Source of the DNA: Tabrizicola piscis
Lineage (GTDB): Bacteria; Pseudomonadota; Alphaproteobacteria; Rhodobacterales; Rhodobacteraceae
NCBI RefSeq assembly: GCF_003940805.1
Contig: NZ_CP034328.1
Span: forward strand, 3,038,001 to 3,102,000
Direction of reading: 5' to 3'
Length of the DNA: 64,000 bases
The position numbers and the translations under genes are program-made. The notes below the pieces were generated by a model. That model was not told where the DNA came from. It did not search any database and was given only the letters and a program-made list of their open reading frames with translations. Of the stretch, positions 1-10,580 are shown one piece after another (position 1 is the first letter of the stretch; each line of letters opens with the position of its first letter).

Positions 1-1
1 G

Positions 2-1744
2 GCAGAGGTCAGCGGCAAGATCCTGTTCACCGATCCTGCGGGCGACGGGTCTGCCGTCGACATCCTGCAGTTGCCGCGCGACGGTTTGAAGATCCGGTCG
101 ATCCGCGGCAAGCGGATGAGCCAGATTTTCCAGGAACCGATGACCTCGTTTTCGCCGATGCACACGATCGGCGACCAGATCACCGAGGTGCTCAAGATCC
201 ACGGATTGGGCAGTCCGGCGTCGCGGCGCAAGGACTGCATCGAGATTCTGGGGCTGGTCGGGTTCCGCGACCCTGCCCGCATGATCGACAAGTACCCGTT
301 CGAGCTGTCGGGCGGGATGCGGCAGCGCGCCATGATCGCGATGGCGCTGATCTGCCGGCCGGCGCTGCTGATCGCGGATGAGCCGACGACAGCCTTGGAC
401 GTGACGATTCAGGCGCAGATCATGAAGCTTTTGCGCGACCTTCAGGCCGAGTTGGGCATGGCGGTGCTGCTGATCACGCATGATCTGGGCGTGGTTGCCA
501 ACATGGCCGATGAGGTGGTTGTGCTATACCACGGCGAGGTTCTGGAAAGTGGGCCAGTCCGGGCAATCTTTGACAACCCGACGCATCCCTATCTGAAGGG
601 GCTGATGGGGGCGATCCCGCATTTCGACATGGCCCCGGGCGAACGGCTGCGCCCCCTGCGCGAGATCAAGACCTTGGGAGGAGCGGCGCTGGCCATGCTG
701 CCGGGTGCCGTCCGCAGGCCCGAGGTGGCAAAGGCCACCGGCGCGCAAAAACCGGGCGCGGCAGACGATGTTCTGCTGTCGGTCCGCGAATTGACCAAGA
801 CGTTTGCCGCACGCAAAAGCGGCGGCTGGCTGCAACCGGCACAGTTTGTGGCACCGGCGGTGGACCGCGTCAGCTTTGACGTGCGGCGTGGCGAATGTCT
901 GGGTCTGGTGGGGGAAAGCGGCAGCGGCAAGACCACGGTCAGCAAGATGCTGATGCGGGCGGTCAGCCCGGATTCGGGTGACGTGATCTACAATGATGGC
1001 AGTGGGCCGATCGACGTGATCCACGCGCAGGGCGAAACGTCGGATTATCTGCGGCGCCGGATGCAGATGATCTTTCAGGACCCCGTGTCATCCTTGTCGC
1101 CGCGCATGACCGTGCGCAACATCGTTGCCGAGCCTCTGGAGATCCACAAGATCGCCGACGGACCCGCGCGGACCGAGGCGGTGCAGGCGTTGCTGACGGC
1201 GGTCGGCCTCGACCAAAGCGCGCTGCAACGCTATCCGCACAGCTTTTCGGGCGGGCAGCGCCAGCGCATAGGCATTGCCCGGGCGCTGGCCCTTCAGCCG
1301 GAGCTTGTGGTCTGCGACGAGCCAGTCTCGGCGCTGGACGTATCGGTGCAGGCGCAGGTTCTGAACCTGCTGAAAGACCTGCAGCGCGATATGGGGCTGA
1401 CCTACCTGTTCATCTCGCACAACCTTGCGGTGGTGAACTATATGGCGGACCGGGTGGCGGTGATGTGGGCCGGGCGGATCGTGGAACTGGCCCCGGTCGA
1501 GGTTCTGATGCAGGCGCCGGTTCACCCCTATACGCGTGCGCTGCTGGCCGCGGTGCCGTTTCCCGATCTGGGCCGCCCGCTGGATTTCGAGACTGCGGCG
1601 CTGTCCAGCGATGTCGCCCGGGAAAGCTGGGCCCCGGCCTTTCGTCCGGCCGCATCCGGCGATGACATGGGCCCGGCGGACCTTGGAAACGGTCACTTCG
1701 TGTTGGCTCAGCGCAATGTCGATGCAGCGGAGTTGCGGGCATGA
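2..1744 (+). CDS. Oligopeptide-type ABC transporter ATPase, two fused ATP-binding domains (5' end outside window)
   Basis: Supplies ATP-driven power to the importer encoded by the next three genes, on the cytoplasmic face of the membrane. The reading frame is open to the left edge, so the start and the first Walker A motif lie outside; the first possible in-window start, a TTG at 71, is inside the domain and is not real. The first half shows the signature LSGGMRQR and Walker [13 protein letters not shown]. The second half has a full Walker A (GESGSGKTT), signature FSGGQRQR and Walker [12 protein letters not shown]. Each half carries the 'HPY' element after the H-loop that is typical of DppD/OppF proteins. 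The stop overlaps the next start (ATGA). Family assignment is firm; the substrate is unknown. Confidence 0.93.
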   Translation, partial: AEVSGKILFTDPAGDGSAVDILQLPRDGLKIRSIRGKRMSQIFQEPMTSFSPMHTIGDQITEVLKIHGLGSPASRRKDCIEILGLVGFRDPARMIDKYPFELSGGMRQRAMIAMALICRPALLIADEPTTALDVTIQAQIMKLLRDLQAELGMAVLLITHDLGVVANMADEVVVLYHGEVLESGPVRAIFDNPTHPYLKGLMGAIPHFDMAPGERLRPLREIKTLGGAALAMLPGAVRRPEVAKATGAQKPGAADDVLLSVRELTKTFAARKSGGWLQPAQFVAPAVDRVSFDVRRGECLGLVGESGSGKTTVSKMLMRAVSPDSGDVIYNDGSGPIDVIHAQGETSDYLRRRMQMIFQDPVSSLSPRMTVRNIVAEPLEIHKIADGPARTEAVQALLTAVGLDQSALQRYPHSFSGGQRQRIGIARALALQPELVVCDEPVSALDVSVQAQVLNLLKDLQRDMGLTYLFISHNLAVVNYMADRVAVMWAGRIVELAPVEVLMQAPVHPYTRALLAAVPFPDLGRPLDFETAALSSDVARESWAPAFRPAASGDDMGPADLGNGHFVLAQRNVDAAELRA

Positions 1745-3642
1745 TCACCCGGCGCCAGACCATGGCCTTGATGGGCGCGACGCTGGCAAGCGGGATGGTC
1801 GGGAAAGGGCATGCCGAAACGGACAGTCTGGCCGACCGCGTCGCCGCGGGCGAGCTTCCGGCCATGGCGGACCGGTTGCCCAAGGTGCCGCGCGTGGTCA
1901 ACCTTGCCGCAATGGGCCGCGAGCCGGGGCGGCAGGGCGGCACGATCCGCAGCCTGATCGCTGGTCAGAGGGATGTGCGCTATATGCCGGTCAACGGCTA
2001 TGCGCGGCTGGTCGGCTATGACATGCAGTTCAACCTGCAGCCTGACGTGCTGGAACGCTATGACGTCGTGACGGACCGGGAATTCACGCTGTATCTGCGC
2101 GAAGGGCATCGCTGGTCGGATGGCAGTCCCTTCACCGCCGAGGATTTCCGCTTTTTCTGGGACGATATCGCCAACAATCCTGAAGTTTACCCGGACGGGC
2201 CGCCGGTGGAATACCTTGTCAACGGCAAGCCGCCGGTGTTCGAGGTGTTGGACGAACGCACGGTGCGCTACACCTGGGAGGACCCGGCCCCGGAATTCCT
2301 GCCCAATCTGGCGCGGCCGGCCGGGCTGCGGGTGATGGTGCCATCTGCCTATCTGAAGGCGTTCCATCCGCGCTACGGCGAGCCGGCGGCAATCGAGGCG
2401 GCGGTGGCAGAAAACAGTGTCGATGACTGGATTGCGCTTTACCAGAAACTGTCCCGCACCAATCGGCCGGAAAACCCGGTCCTGCCCACGCTGGAGCCAT
2501 GGATTCCGCGGACAGCGCCACCTGCGGACCAGTTCATCTTCGTGCGAAACCCCTTTTTCCACCGGGTCGATGAGAATGGCGTGCAACTGCCCTACATCGA
2601 CCGCCACGTCCTTGGGGTCAGTTCAGCCGAAATCATCACAGCCAAGACCGCCACTGGCGAAAGCGATCTGCAGATGGTCGGCCTGGATTTTGCGGATTAC
2701 ACGCTGCTCAAGCAGGCTGAGGATATTCATTCGATCCGGGTGAACCTGTGGAAGCGGACTCAAGGGTCGCGTGTCGCCCTTGCCCCCAACCTCAACTGTT
2801 CCGATGCGGGCTTCCGCGCCATGATGCGCGATGTGCGGGTCAGGCGGGCGATGTCATTGGCGGTCAATCGCGATGAGATCAACCTTGCGCTGTTCTACGG
2901 ATTGGCGGTTCCAAGCGCCAATACGTTGCTGCCCGACAGCCCGCTCTACAAACCGGAATACGCGCAGGCCTATGCGTCCCATGATCCGGACGAGGCGAAC
3001 CGGCTTTTGGACGAGGCTGGCTTTCAGGAACGCAATGCAAGCGGGGTGCGTCTGCTTCCGGATGGCCGGCCTGCGAACATCATTGTGGAATCGGCGGGCG
3101 AAAGCACGCTTGAGACGGATGTCCTGCAACTGATCCGGGACCATTTCCGGGAGATCGGGCTGGCGATCTTTCCCCGCAGTTCGCAGCGCGACGTGTTTCG
3201 CAGCCGCGCGCTTGGGGGCGAGGTGGTGATGTCGGTTCTGGGCGGTCTCGACAATGGTGTGGCCACTGCCGACATGTCCCCGGCGCAGTTGGCGCCGACC
3301 TTGGATGACCAGTTGCAATGGCCGTTGTGGGGGATGCATTTCCTTTCAGGTGAAAGCAAAGGCGAGGCCCCGGACCTGCCTGAGGCGCAAAAGCTTCTCA
3401 GCCTGTTCAAGGACTGGCGGATGAGCGAGACCACCGAGGAACGTGCGGCGATCTGGGCCAGCATGCTGGAAATCAACGCCGATCAGGTGTTCACCATCGG
3501 CACGGTCAATGGGTCGCTGCAGCCGGTGGTATCGGCTGGATGGCTGAAGAACTTGCCAGACGTTGCTCTCTATGGCTATGACCCGTGCAGCATGCTGGGG
3601 GTCTACATGCCGGACACGTTCTGGAGCGAGAAAGCCCCATGA
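1741..3642 (+). CDS. Extracellular solute-binding protein, family 5 (oligopeptide ABC type)
   Basis: Periplasmic receptor that hands substrate to the two permeases downstream. It is 633 residues, longer than DppA/OppA (about 530), which is common in systems for large or sugar-containing ligands. The N-terminus ([18 protein letters not shown]) has a twin arginine followed by a hydrophobic run, so export may be by Tat or Sec. Family 5 features include the '[17 protein letters not shown]' region near residue 125 and '[14 protein letters not shown]' near residue 370. It overlaps the genes on both sides by four bases, so it is translationally coupled. The ligand cannot be read from sequence; alpha-galactoside importers of this family exist, so the ligand need not be a peptide. 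Confidence 0.9.
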   Translation: MITRRQTMALMGATLASGMVGKGHAETDSLADRVAAGELPAMADRLPKVPRVVNLAAMGREPGRQGGTIRSLIAGQRDVRYMPVNGYARLVGYDMQFNLQPDVLERYDVVTDREFTLYLREGHRWSDGSPFTAEDFRFFWDDIANNPEVYPDGPPVEYLVNGKPPVFEVLDERTVRYTWEDPAPEFLPNLARPAGLRVMVPSAYLKAFHPRYGEPAAIEAAVAENSVDDWIALYQKLSRTNRPENPVLPTLEPWIPRTAPPADQFIFVRNPFFHRVDENGVQLPYIDRHVLGVSSAEIITAKTATGESDLQMVGLDFADYTLLKQAEDIHSIRVNLWKRTQGSRVALAPNLNCSDAGFRAMMRDVRVRRAMSLAVNRDEINLALFYGLAVPSANTLLPDSPLYKPEYAQAYASHDPDEANRLLDEAGFQERNASGVRLLPDGRPANIIVESAGESTLETDVLQLIRDHFREIGLAIFPRSSQRDVFRSRALGGEVVMSVLGGLDNGVATADMSPAQLAPTLDDQLQWPLWGMHFLSGESKGEAPDLPEAQKLLSLFKDWRMSETTEERAAIWASMLEINADQVFTIGTVNGSLQPVVSAGWLKNLPDVALYGYDPCSMLGVYMPDTFWSEKAP

Positions 3643-4643
3643 GCCTTTGGCGGTATATCCTCTGGCGCGTGCTTGCGATGGTGCCGACGCTGGTGATGAT
3701 CTCGGCGCTGGTGTTCCTGATCATCGAATTGCCGCCGGGCGACTATTTCGAAAGCTATGTCGCCGAACTGCGCGCGCTTGGTGAGGCCAGCGATCTGGCC
3801 GAGATCGAGCAGCTGCGCGAGCGTTATCATTTCGATGAACCGCTGCTCGTCCGTTACCTTTACTGGGCAGGCGGGATGTTGACGGGGGATTTCGGCTATT
3901 CGTTCGAATACCGGCTGCCGGTGTCCGAGGTGGTTGGCGACCGGCTTTGGCTGACCATTCTTGTGTCATTCGTGACGATCATCTTCACCTGGGTGATCGC
4001 CTTTCCGATCGGCATCTATTCGGCCACGCATCAGTATAGTGTCGGCGACTATGGGCTGACGCTGGTCGGCATGATCGGGATCGCCGTGCCGAACTTCGTG
4101 CTGGCGATCGTGTTGATGTATTTCGCGAACATCTGGTTCGGAACATCCATCGGGCACCTGATGGACCAGCGCTATCTTGGCGAACCGATGAGCTGGGACA
4201 AGTTCAAGTCGATCATGGAGCATCTGTGGATTCCGGTCATCATCATCGGCACGGCTGGTACGGCGGGGATGATCCGCCGCCTGCGCGCGAACCTGCTGGA
4301 TGAACTGCAAAAGCAGTATGTGGTGACGGCACGGGCCAAGGGCATGAAGCCGCTGCCGCTTTTGACAAAGTACCCGTTGCGGATGGCGTTGAATTTCTTC
4401 GTGTCCGACATCGGCTCGATCCTGCCGTCGATCATTTCGGGCGCTGAGGTGACTGCCATCGTCCTGTCGCTTGAGACGACCGGGCCGATGCTGATCAGGG
4501 CGTTGCAAAGTCAGGACATGTACCTTGCGGGGTCCTTTCTGATGTTCCTTGCGCTGCTGACAGTCATCGGGATGCTGATTTCAGACATTGCGCTTGCGTT
4601 CCTAGATCCGCGCATCCGTCTGGGTGGGGAAAGCACGAAATGA
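3639..4643 (+). CDS. ABC transporter permease, DppB/OppB type
   Basis: First membrane subunit of the importer, 334 residues. I chose the ATG at 3639 because it overlaps the previous stop as ATGA and because the protein then begins [18 protein letters not shown], the canonical DppB first helix with 'R.l..iPtl'. A longer frame from 3585 would overlap the binding-protein gene. Several hydrophobic helices follow. The cytoplasmic EAA-type loop is around 'YVVTARAKGMKPLPLL', the site that docks onto the ATPase. It overlaps the next permease by four bases. Confidence 0.92.
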   Translation: MSLWRYILWRVLAMVPTLVMISALVFLIIELPPGDYFESYVAELRALGEASDLAEIEQLRERYHFDEPLLVRYLYWAGGMLTGDFGYSFEYRLPVSEVVGDRLWLTILVSFVTIIFTWVIAFPIGIYSATHQYSVGDYGLTLVGMIGIAVPNFVLAIVLMYFANIWFGTSIGHLMDQRYLGEPMSWDKFKSIMEHLWIPVIIIGTAGTAGMIRRLRANLLDELQKQYVVTARAKGMKPLPLLTKYPLRMALNFFVSDIGSILPSIISGAEVTAIVLSLETTGPMLIRALQSQDMYLAGSFLMFLALLTVIGMLISDIALAFLDPRIRLGGESTK

Positions 4644-5815
4644 ACAAGCCGCTTCCAGAACCTGGCGCGGAACTGGAGCATTTTGTTTCAACGGCACCGT
4701 TCGACCCGAACTCCATGGCGCTGCATGTGGAACAGGAACGGGCCGGGATGACCACATCGCAGTGGCGGCTGATGTGGTGGAAGCTGAAGCGGCACCGGCT
4801 GGCCGTTGTCTCTCTGGTGTTCTTGGCTGTGATGTATATTGCGATCGCACTGGCCGAATTTCTGGCGCCCTATGGCCTTGAAACCCGCAATCTGGATGCG
4901 ATCTACGCGCCGCCCCAGCAAGTGCATCTGTTCCACGAAGGCCGCTTTGTCGGCCCCTTCGTCTATGGCCGGGATATGACGCTGGACATGGATACGCTGC
5001 GGCGGGTCTATGTCGACAACCCTGATCAGGTGAACCCCCTGCGGTTCTTCTGTCGGGGGGATGAGTACCGGTTCTGGAACCTTGTGGATGCCGACCTGCA
5101 CCTGTTCTGCCCGGCAGAGGGTGCGGATGCGTTCTTGCTTGGGACGGACCGTCTGGGCCGGGACGTGCTGTCGCGCATCCTTTATGGCGCACGGATTTCG
5201 CTGACCATCGGCCTTTTGGGCGTGGCCGTCAGCTTTGTGCTTGGCATCATCGTCGGGGGACTTGCCGGCTATCACGGCGGCTGGATCGACACGGCGCTGA
5301 CCCGGGTGACCGAAGTGCTGCAATCCATCCCAAGCATCCCGCTGTGGATGGCGATGGCGGCGGTCATCCCGATCACCTGGAGCCCCATACTCGTCTATCT
5401 ATGCATCACGCTGATCCTTGGTCTTCTGGACTGGACCGGGCTCGCGCGGGCGGTGCGGTCAAAGCTGTTTTCACTTAGAGAGGAAGATTACGTCACGGCA
5501 GCGCAGGTCATGGGGGCCGGTAGCGGGCGCATCATCGGCCGGCATCTTGTGCCGGGCTTCATGTCACATCTGATCGCAAGTGCGACGCTGACCATTCCCA
5601 GCATGATCCTTGGGGAAACCGCGCTCAGCTTTCTGGGCCTTGGGCTGCGCCCGCCGATCACCAGTTGGGGCATCTTGCTGACCGAGGCGCGCAGTGTGAA
5701 CGTGATCGCGATCTATCCTTGGCTGTTGTTCCCTGTCATTCCCGTGATCCTTGTTATCCTTGCGTTCAATTTCCTCGGGGACGGTTTGCGCGACGCAGCC
5801 GATCCCTATAAGTAG
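4640..5815 (+). CDS. ABC transporter permease, DppC/OppC type, with a long periplasmic insert
   Basis: Second membrane subunit, 391 residues against about 300 for DppC. The extra length is a roughly 90-residue segment between the first helix and 'LGTDRLGRDVLSR', which would be periplasmic and probably contacts the large binding protein. The DppC hallmark 'LGTDRLGRDVLSRILYGAR' and the EAA-type loop near 'EDYVTAAQVMGAG' are intact. It is the last gene of the transporter unit; the glycosyltransferase genes begin about 70 bases later with no terminator visible, so they may be co-transcribed. Confidence 0.92.
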   Translation: MNKPLPEPGAELEHFVSTAPFDPNSMALHVEQERAGMTTSQWRLMWWKLKRHRLAVVSLVFLAVMYIAIALAEFLAPYGLETRNLDAIYAPPQQVHLFHEGRFVGPFVYGRDMTLDMDTLRRVYVDNPDQVNPLRFFCRGDEYRFWNLVDADLHLFCPAEGADAFLLGTDRLGRDVLSRILYGARISLTIGLLGVAVSFVLGIIVGGLAGYHGGWIDTALTRVTEVLQSIPSIPLWMAMAAVIPITWSPILVYLCITLILGLLDWTGLARAVRSKLFSLREEDYVTAAQVMGAGSGRIIGRHLVPGFMSHLIASATLTIPSMILGETALSFLGLGLRPPITSWGILLTEARSVNVIAIYPWLLFPVIPVILVILAFNFLGDGLRDAADPYK

Positions 5816-5883
5816 CGACCGCCGTGGACCTGGGCCAAGCACCAGAAGCCCGGTCGTTGAGTGATTGGCCAGAAGGCAGAGAT

Positions 5884-7077
5884 ATGAAGCGTCGTTTTGA
5901 TAATGCGCGTGTGCTGATGTACAGCCATGACACCTTCGGACTTGGCCACCTCCGCCGCTGCCGGACCATAGCGCATTCGCTGGTCGAAAACTTTGGCGGC
6001 ATCACTGTGCTGATCATCTCGGGCGCAAGTATCGCCGGTAACTTCGACTATCGCGCCCGGGTGGATTTCGTGAAAATCCCAAGCGTCATCAAGCTGCGGA
6101 ATGGCGAATACACCTCGCTTTCCGAGCATATCGACGTGAAGGACACGCTTTCTATGCGGCAGGCGATCATCCGGCATACGGCAGAATCCTTCCAGCCTGA
6201 CATCCTGATCACCGACAAGGAACCGATGGGTCTGCGCGGCGAACTGGAGGAAACGCTAAGCTATCTGAAGTCGCGGGGCACCCGTCTGGTGCTGGGCCTG
6301 CGCGAGGTGATGGACGGCCCCGAGTTGCTGGATGCCGAGTGGAAGCGCAACGGAGTGATGCAGAAGATCGAGAAATACTACGATCAGATCTGGGTCTATG
6401 GCCCGCCGGATTTCTATGATCCGCTGATCGGCCTCGACGTGCCGAAATCCGTGCGCGAGAAGATGAAATTCGTCGGCTTCCTGAAACGCCGCGCGCAGCA
6501 CACCGAGCTGATGATGCACAAGCCGGTGGGGGAATACATTCTGGTCACCACGGGCGGCGGCGGCGATGGTGCGGATCTCGTTTCCGATGTGCTGGCGGCC
6601 TATCATGCGGACAAGGACCTGCCGCACAAGGCGCTGATCGTGCTGGGGCCATACATGCCGGCCGAACAACGGCAAAAGTTCCTGCAGGACGCCGCCGATA
6701 TTCCGCAGGTCGAGATGATCAGCTTCGACAGCCGCCTTGAAGAACTGATGGCAGGTGCGCGTGCCGTGGTTGCCATGGGCGGCTACAACACGTTCTGCGA
6801 GATCATGTCGTTCGACAAGCCGGCGCTGATCGTGCCACGGACCGTCCCGCGGGAAGAGCAGCTGATCCGCGCCGTCCGGGCGGCGGAGCTTGGGCTGGTC
6901 GACATGCTGCTGCCCGATGAGGCGGGCGATCCGTTGCGGCTGGCGGCGGCGCTGCGCAGCCTGCCGGAGCGCGCGCCACCGTCCCGGTCGGGCAAGATGC
7001 AGGAAATGGGTGGGCTCGACACCATTTCCACCATCCTGTCCGGCCTTCTGGTCGAGTCGACAGCGGACGTCGCATGA
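5884..7077 (+). CDS. Predicted glycosyltransferase, MurG-like GT-B fold (COG4671-type)
   Basis: Probably transfers a nucleotide-activated sugar in the cytoplasm. The ATG at 5884 is preceded by AGAAGG at a suitable distance; a longer frame from 5824 lacks a ribosome site. The N-terminal 'YSHDTFGLGHLRRC' resembles the Gly-rich acceptor loop of MurG-type enzymes. The C-terminal half has 'VTTGGGGDGADL' and 'VAMGGYNTFCEI', matching the donor-binding GGxxT/E pattern of family 28. The gene product two places downstream has the same two motifs, so the pair are paralogues flanking a GT4 enzyme. It overlaps the next gene by four bases. Acceptor and sugar are unknown. Confidence 0.8.
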   Translation: MKRRFDNARVLMYSHDTFGLGHLRRCRTIAHSLVENFGGITVLIISGASIAGNFDYRARVDFVKIPSVIKLRNGEYTSLSEHIDVKDTLSMRQAIIRHTAESFQPDILITDKEPMGLRGELEETLSYLKSRGTRLVLGLREVMDGPELLDAEWKRNGVMQKIEKYYDQIWVYGPPDFYDPLIGLDVPKSVREKMKFVGFLKRRAQHTELMMHKPVGEYILVTTGGGGDGADLVSDVLAAYHADKDLPHKALIVLGPYMPAEQRQKFLQDAADIPQVEMISFDSRLEELMAGARAVVAMGGYNTFCEIMSFDKPALIVPRTVPREEQLIRAVRAAELGLVDMLLPDEAGDPLRLAAALRSLPERAPPSRSGKMQEMGGLDTISTILSGLLVESTADVA

Positions 7078-8324
7078 CCTTGGACGCAAGGCGGCCAAAG
7101 CGGATTGTGGTGGTGCTGAAAGGCTATCCCCGCTTGTCCGAGACCTTTGTCGCGCAGGAATTGCTTGGGCTGGAGCAGGCAGGCTTTACGCTCGCGCTCT
7201 ACTCGATGCGGAAGCCGACCGATCGCAAGCGCCACCCGGTCCATGACGAGATCGTGGCACCTGTCACTTATCTGCCGGAATATCTGCATGATGAGCCGTT
7301 GCGGGTGATGCGGGCCCTATGGCGGGCTCGGCGCTTGCCGGGCTTTGGCAAGGCGCTACGGCAGTTTCTGGCCGATCTGCGGCACGATGTCAGCCGCAAC
7401 CGGGTGCGCCGGTTCGGGCAGGGGGCGGTGCTGGCGGCAGAATGGCCTGAAGGTGGCGACTGGATCTATGCGCATTTCCTGCACACACCCGCGTCGGTCG
7501 CCGGCTATGCCAGCCTTATGACTGGAATCCCGTGGTCCGTATCAGCCCATGCCAAGGACATCTGGACCTCTGACCCGCGCGAGCTTTCGCAAAAGCTGGG
7601 CGCGGCGCGCTGGGCGGTGACCTGCACGAAAACCGGGGCCGACTATCTGCGTGGGCTAAGCCCGGTGCCGGGCAAGGTGCATCTCAGCTATCACGGGCTG
7701 AACCTTGCGCGGTTTCCGACGCCTGTGGACGTGCGCCCGCCGCTGGACGGGTCGGGCGAACCGGTGACAGTCCTGAGCGTTGGCCGTGCTGTTCCGAAGA
7801 AAGGGCTTGATACCCTGCTGCGCGCGCTGGCAGTCCTGCCGCCGACCTTGGCTTGGCGCTTTGTTCACATCGGAGCGGGCGGGGAGCAGGAGGCGCTTCG
7901 CACGCTTGCCGGCGAATTGGGGATCGGGTCCAGATGCACCTTCAAGGGGTCGATGGACCAGAAGGGCGTGTTGGAAGAATACCGCGCGGCAGACCTGTTT
8001 GCACTCGCCTGCCGGATTACCGACGATGGCGACCGCGATGGCTTGCCCAATGTCCTTGTCGAAGCGGCGAGCCAGCGGCTGGCGGTGGTCAGCACGACGA
8101 TTTCCGCCATTCCGGAGCTGTTCGTCGATGGCAAGACCGGGCTTCTGGTGCCGCCGGATGATGTGCCGGCGCTGGCTGATGCGCTTACCCGGGCCATCCG
8201 CGACCCGATGCTTCGGCTGCGGCTTGGGCAGGCTGCCGAGGCGCGGGTGCGGGCTGACTTTGACTACCATTCCAGCATCACCCAGCTGACGGCGCTGTTT
8301 GAGGACGGATGGGCTGCATCATGA
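7074..8324 (+). CDS. Glycosyltransferase family 4 (GT-B, WaaG/colanic-acid type)
   Basis: A 416-residue GT4-type transferase. The N-terminal half has 'LKGYPRLSETFVAQELLGLE', a pattern common in exopolysaccharide GT4 enzymes. The C-terminal half has 'VLSVGRAVPKKGLDTLLRAL', then the donor-binding 'DGDRDGLPNVLVEAASQRL' with the E-x7-E region, then 'GLLVPPDDVPALADAL'. It overlaps both neighbours by four bases, so three transferases are translated together. The context suggests assembly of one glycan or glycolipid. Confidence 0.88.
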   Translation: MTLDARRPKRIVVVLKGYPRLSETFVAQELLGLEQAGFTLALYSMRKPTDRKRHPVHDEIVAPVTYLPEYLHDEPLRVMRALWRARRLPGFGKALRQFLADLRHDVSRNRVRRFGQGAVLAAEWPEGGDWIYAHFLHTPASVAGYASLMTGIPWSVSAHAKDIWTSDPRELSQKLGAARWAVTCTKTGADYLRGLSPVPGKVHLSYHGLNLARFPTPVDVRPPLDGSGEPVTVLSVGRAVPKKGLDTLLRALAVLPPTLAWRFVHIGAGGEQEALRTLAGELGIGSRCTFKGSMDQKGVLEEYRAADLFALACRITDDGDRDGLPNVLVEAASQRLAVVSTTISAIPELFVDGKTGLLVPPDDVPALADALTRAIRDPMLRLRLGQAAEARVRADFDYHSSITQLTALFEDGWAAS

Positions 8325-9478
8325 CGCGGATCCTGTTCTATGTGCAGCACCTTCTGGGGATCGGCCATCTGGCGCGGGCCAGCCGGATTGCGGATGCGTT
8401 GGTAAAGGCGGGGGCTGACGTTACGGTCGTCACCGGCGGCCTGCCGGTGGCGGGCTTTCCCGGCCCCGGCATCCGCCATGTTGCGCTGCCTGCGGTGGCC
8501 AGTTCTGCCAGTTTTTCAGGCCTTGTCGATGCGGCAGGCGTCCCGGTGGACGCGGCCTTTGAGGCGCGACGACGTGAACTGCTTCTGACGGCCTACCACG
8601 AGGCACGGCCCGACATTGTGCTGACCGAGGCCTTCCCCTTTGGTCGACGGCAGGTCCGGTTCGAACTGCTGCCGCTGATTGACGCGATCGAAAGCAGCCA
8701 GCCGCGGCCTTTACTCTGCGCGTCCATTCGGGACATCCTGCAGGAACGCGCGAAACCCGGTCGCGATGCCGAGACGGTGGCGACGGTCAAGGACCACTAT
8801 GACCATGTGCTTGTGCACGGTGACCCGGGCTTTGTGCGGCTGGAAGACACGTTTCCGCTGGCCGAGGCCATTACTGACAAGGTGATCTACACCGGGCTGG
8901 TTGCGGCCCCGGTTCCCGCCCCTTCGGTCGACCGGTTTGACGTTGTCGTGTCAGCCGGGGGCGGTGCGGTGGGGGAAGCGCTGATCGCGGCGGCGTTGCA
9001 AGCGGCGCAGGTCCTGCCAGACATTGCGCGCTGGTGCGTGATCACCGGGCCTAACCTGCAGCAGGATGCCTTTGACAGATTGCAAAAGCTGACGCGTCGG
9101 GGGGTGGAATTGGTGCGCTTTCGGCCAGATTTCACGGCCTTGTTGGGGGCTGCGCGGTTGTCGGTGTCGCAGGCGGGTTACAACACCGTGTGCGATATCC
9201 TTGGGGCCCGGTGTCGCGCGCTGCTGGTCCCCTTTGCCAGCGGCGGAGAGACCGAACAGACGGCAAGGGCCGAGCGGCTGGCGGCGTTGGGGCGGGTTGC
9301 CGTGCTGCCTGAGGCAAATCTGGACGGTCCAGGCATGGCCCGGGCCATTGCCGCAGCCCTTGCCTTGCCAGACCCCGACCGTGGCCCCCTGTTGCGTGTC
9401 GACGGGGCACCGCGGACAGCGGAAATCCTGTTGACCCTCGCCCAAAAAAGGGCTGCTGGTCAGACGGTGATCACCTGA
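8321..9478 (+). CDS. Predicted glycosyltransferase, MurG-like (paralogue of the 5884-7077 product)
   Basis: A 385-residue GT-B type protein. I chose the ATG at 8321 because it overlaps the upstream stop as ATGA and yields MTRILFYVQHLLGIGHLARA; an ATG four codons earlier (8309) is possible. The N-terminal 'GIGHLARASRIADAL' matches 'GLGHLRRCRTIAHSL' of the first transferase, and the C-terminal 'VSQAGYNTVCDILGA' matches 'VAMGGYNTFCEIMSF'. Its 3' end overlaps the convergent MBL-hydrolase gene by 19 bases. It closes the ABC-transporter/glycosyltransferase unit. Substrates unknown. Confidence 0.78.
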   Translation: MTRILFYVQHLLGIGHLARASRIADALVKAGADVTVVTGGLPVAGFPGPGIRHVALPAVASSASFSGLVDAAGVPVDAAFEARRRELLLTAYHEARPDIVLTEAFPFGRRQVRFELLPLIDAIESSQPRPLLCASIRDILQERAKPGRDAETVATVKDHYDHVLVHGDPGFVRLEDTFPLAEAITDKVIYTGLVAAPVPAPSVDRFDVVVSAGGGAVGEALIAAALQAAQVLPDIARWCVITGPNLQQDAFDRLQKLTRRGVELVRFRPDFTALLGAARLSVSQAGYNTVCDILGARCRALLVPFASGGETEQTARAERLAALGRVAVLPEANLDGPGMARAIAAALALPDPDRGPLLRVDGAPRTAEILLTLAQKRAAGQTVIT

Positions 9479-10290
9479 AAATCGCGGCCGCAGAACGCAC
9501 CGGGGAAGTCCGCCTGAGCAAGCTGTTCGATGGACCCAAGCTCGGCATCCGTGCGGGTGATCGAGTGGTGGACGAAACCAACGCGCTTGGCGCCCGCCGC
9601 CTTGGCCAACCGAAGCCCTTGTTGCCAGGTTGAATGCCCAAAGCCACGGAAGACCTCCATCTCGGAGTCTTCGAAGGTCGCGTCATACAGGAACAGATCG
9701 GCATCGCGGATCAAGTCGATCACTGCGGGGTCAAGCTGCCCATCGACATGTTCGGTATCGGTGATGATCGCGATGACGCGGCCGCCGAATTCGATCCGAT
9801 AGCCGATGGCATTGCCTGGATGGTTCAGCATGCCGGTTCGCACCGTCACGCCCTCATGCGGGGAAAGGATGTCGCCGGCATGAAAATCGTGGAAGTCGAT
9901 GTTGGCGCAGCACATGTCCGGTCCAATCGGAAAGAACGGCTGGCGCATGAAATTCGACAGCATTTCGCGCGTGGTCATCGCGTCGGGCATATGGCCGGAG
10001 AAGACCCGAAGCCTTGACGCAGGATCGTAGAGCGGCAGGAAGAACGGCAATCCCATGATGTGGTCATAATGCCAGTGCGAGAAGAACAGGGTGAAGTCTG
10101 TCGTGCCTGCTGCCTTCAGCGCGGTGCTGGCTTGGTAGAGCCCCGACCCGGCGTCAAACAGGATCACGTTCGGTCCGCAGCGCACTTCGAAACAGGTGGT
10201 ATTGCCGCCGAACACCTGAAAGTCCGGACCAGAAACGGGCAAGCTGCCGCGGCACCCCCAGAGCTTGATCTCGAAACGGGGCGGCACCAT
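9460..10290 (-). CDS. MBL-fold metallo-hydrolase, candidate cyclic-nucleotide phosphodiesterase
   Basis: A cytoplasmic metal-dependent hydrolase of 276 residues with no signal peptide. The metal motif is 'SHWHYDHIMG' (His72, His74, Asp76, His77); further ligands are likely at 'LNHPGNA', 'ITDTEH' and the late 'VHHS'. The opening 'KLWGCRGSLPVSG' and 'GGNTTCFEVRCG' are seen in RNase Z/PhnP/cyclic-phosphodiesterase-like members. It lies last in a minus-strand series with a cyclic-nucleotide-binding protein and a cyclase-like protein, which suggests degradation of a cyclic nucleotide; that role is inference. A 290-base gap separates it from the binding-protein gene. Confidence 0.85.
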   Translation of the reverse strand: MVPPRFEIKLWGCRGSLPVSGPDFQVFGGNTTCFEVRCGPNVILFDAGSGLYQASTALKAAGTTDFTLFFSHWHYDHIMGLPFFLPLYDPASRLRVFSGHMPDAMTTREMLSNFMRQPFFPIGPDMCCANIDFHDFHAGDILSPHEGVTVRTGMLNHPGNAIGYRIEFGGRVIAIITDTEHVDGQLDPAVIDLIRDADLFLYDATFEDSEMEVFRGFGHSTWQQGLRLAKAAGAKRVGFVHHSITRTDAELGSIEQLAQADFPGAFCGRDFQVITV

Positions 10291-10580
10291 CGTCAGTATC
10301 CGCCCGAAGCGTCCGAACGCCGGTCAGGGAAAGCTGCATGCCGCGATGGGGCATCAACATGACAGGTCAAGACTTTCCGGCGCGTGGTCAATTGCGGGTC
10401 CTTCGTTCCAGATCGCTGCGGCACCGCTTGGCCAGAGCGACCCTGACCGAAGGCAGGATCTGGACGGCGCCGGAGGCAGAAATCGGTCAACATGACCGTC
10501 TCGGCCCTGATCATGTGCGGGTTTCCGCAGCATTGTCCAGCCGCAAACAGGATTCAGAGTGGTGCAACAATCGGACGCAG

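Noticed and set aside
10293..10514. 73-codon minus-strand frame between the cNMP-binding and MBL genes, ending two bases before the MBL start
   Set aside because: No ribosome site, an Arg/Ser-rich composition without family likeness, and no sign of conservation; kept only as possible leader of the MBL gene.
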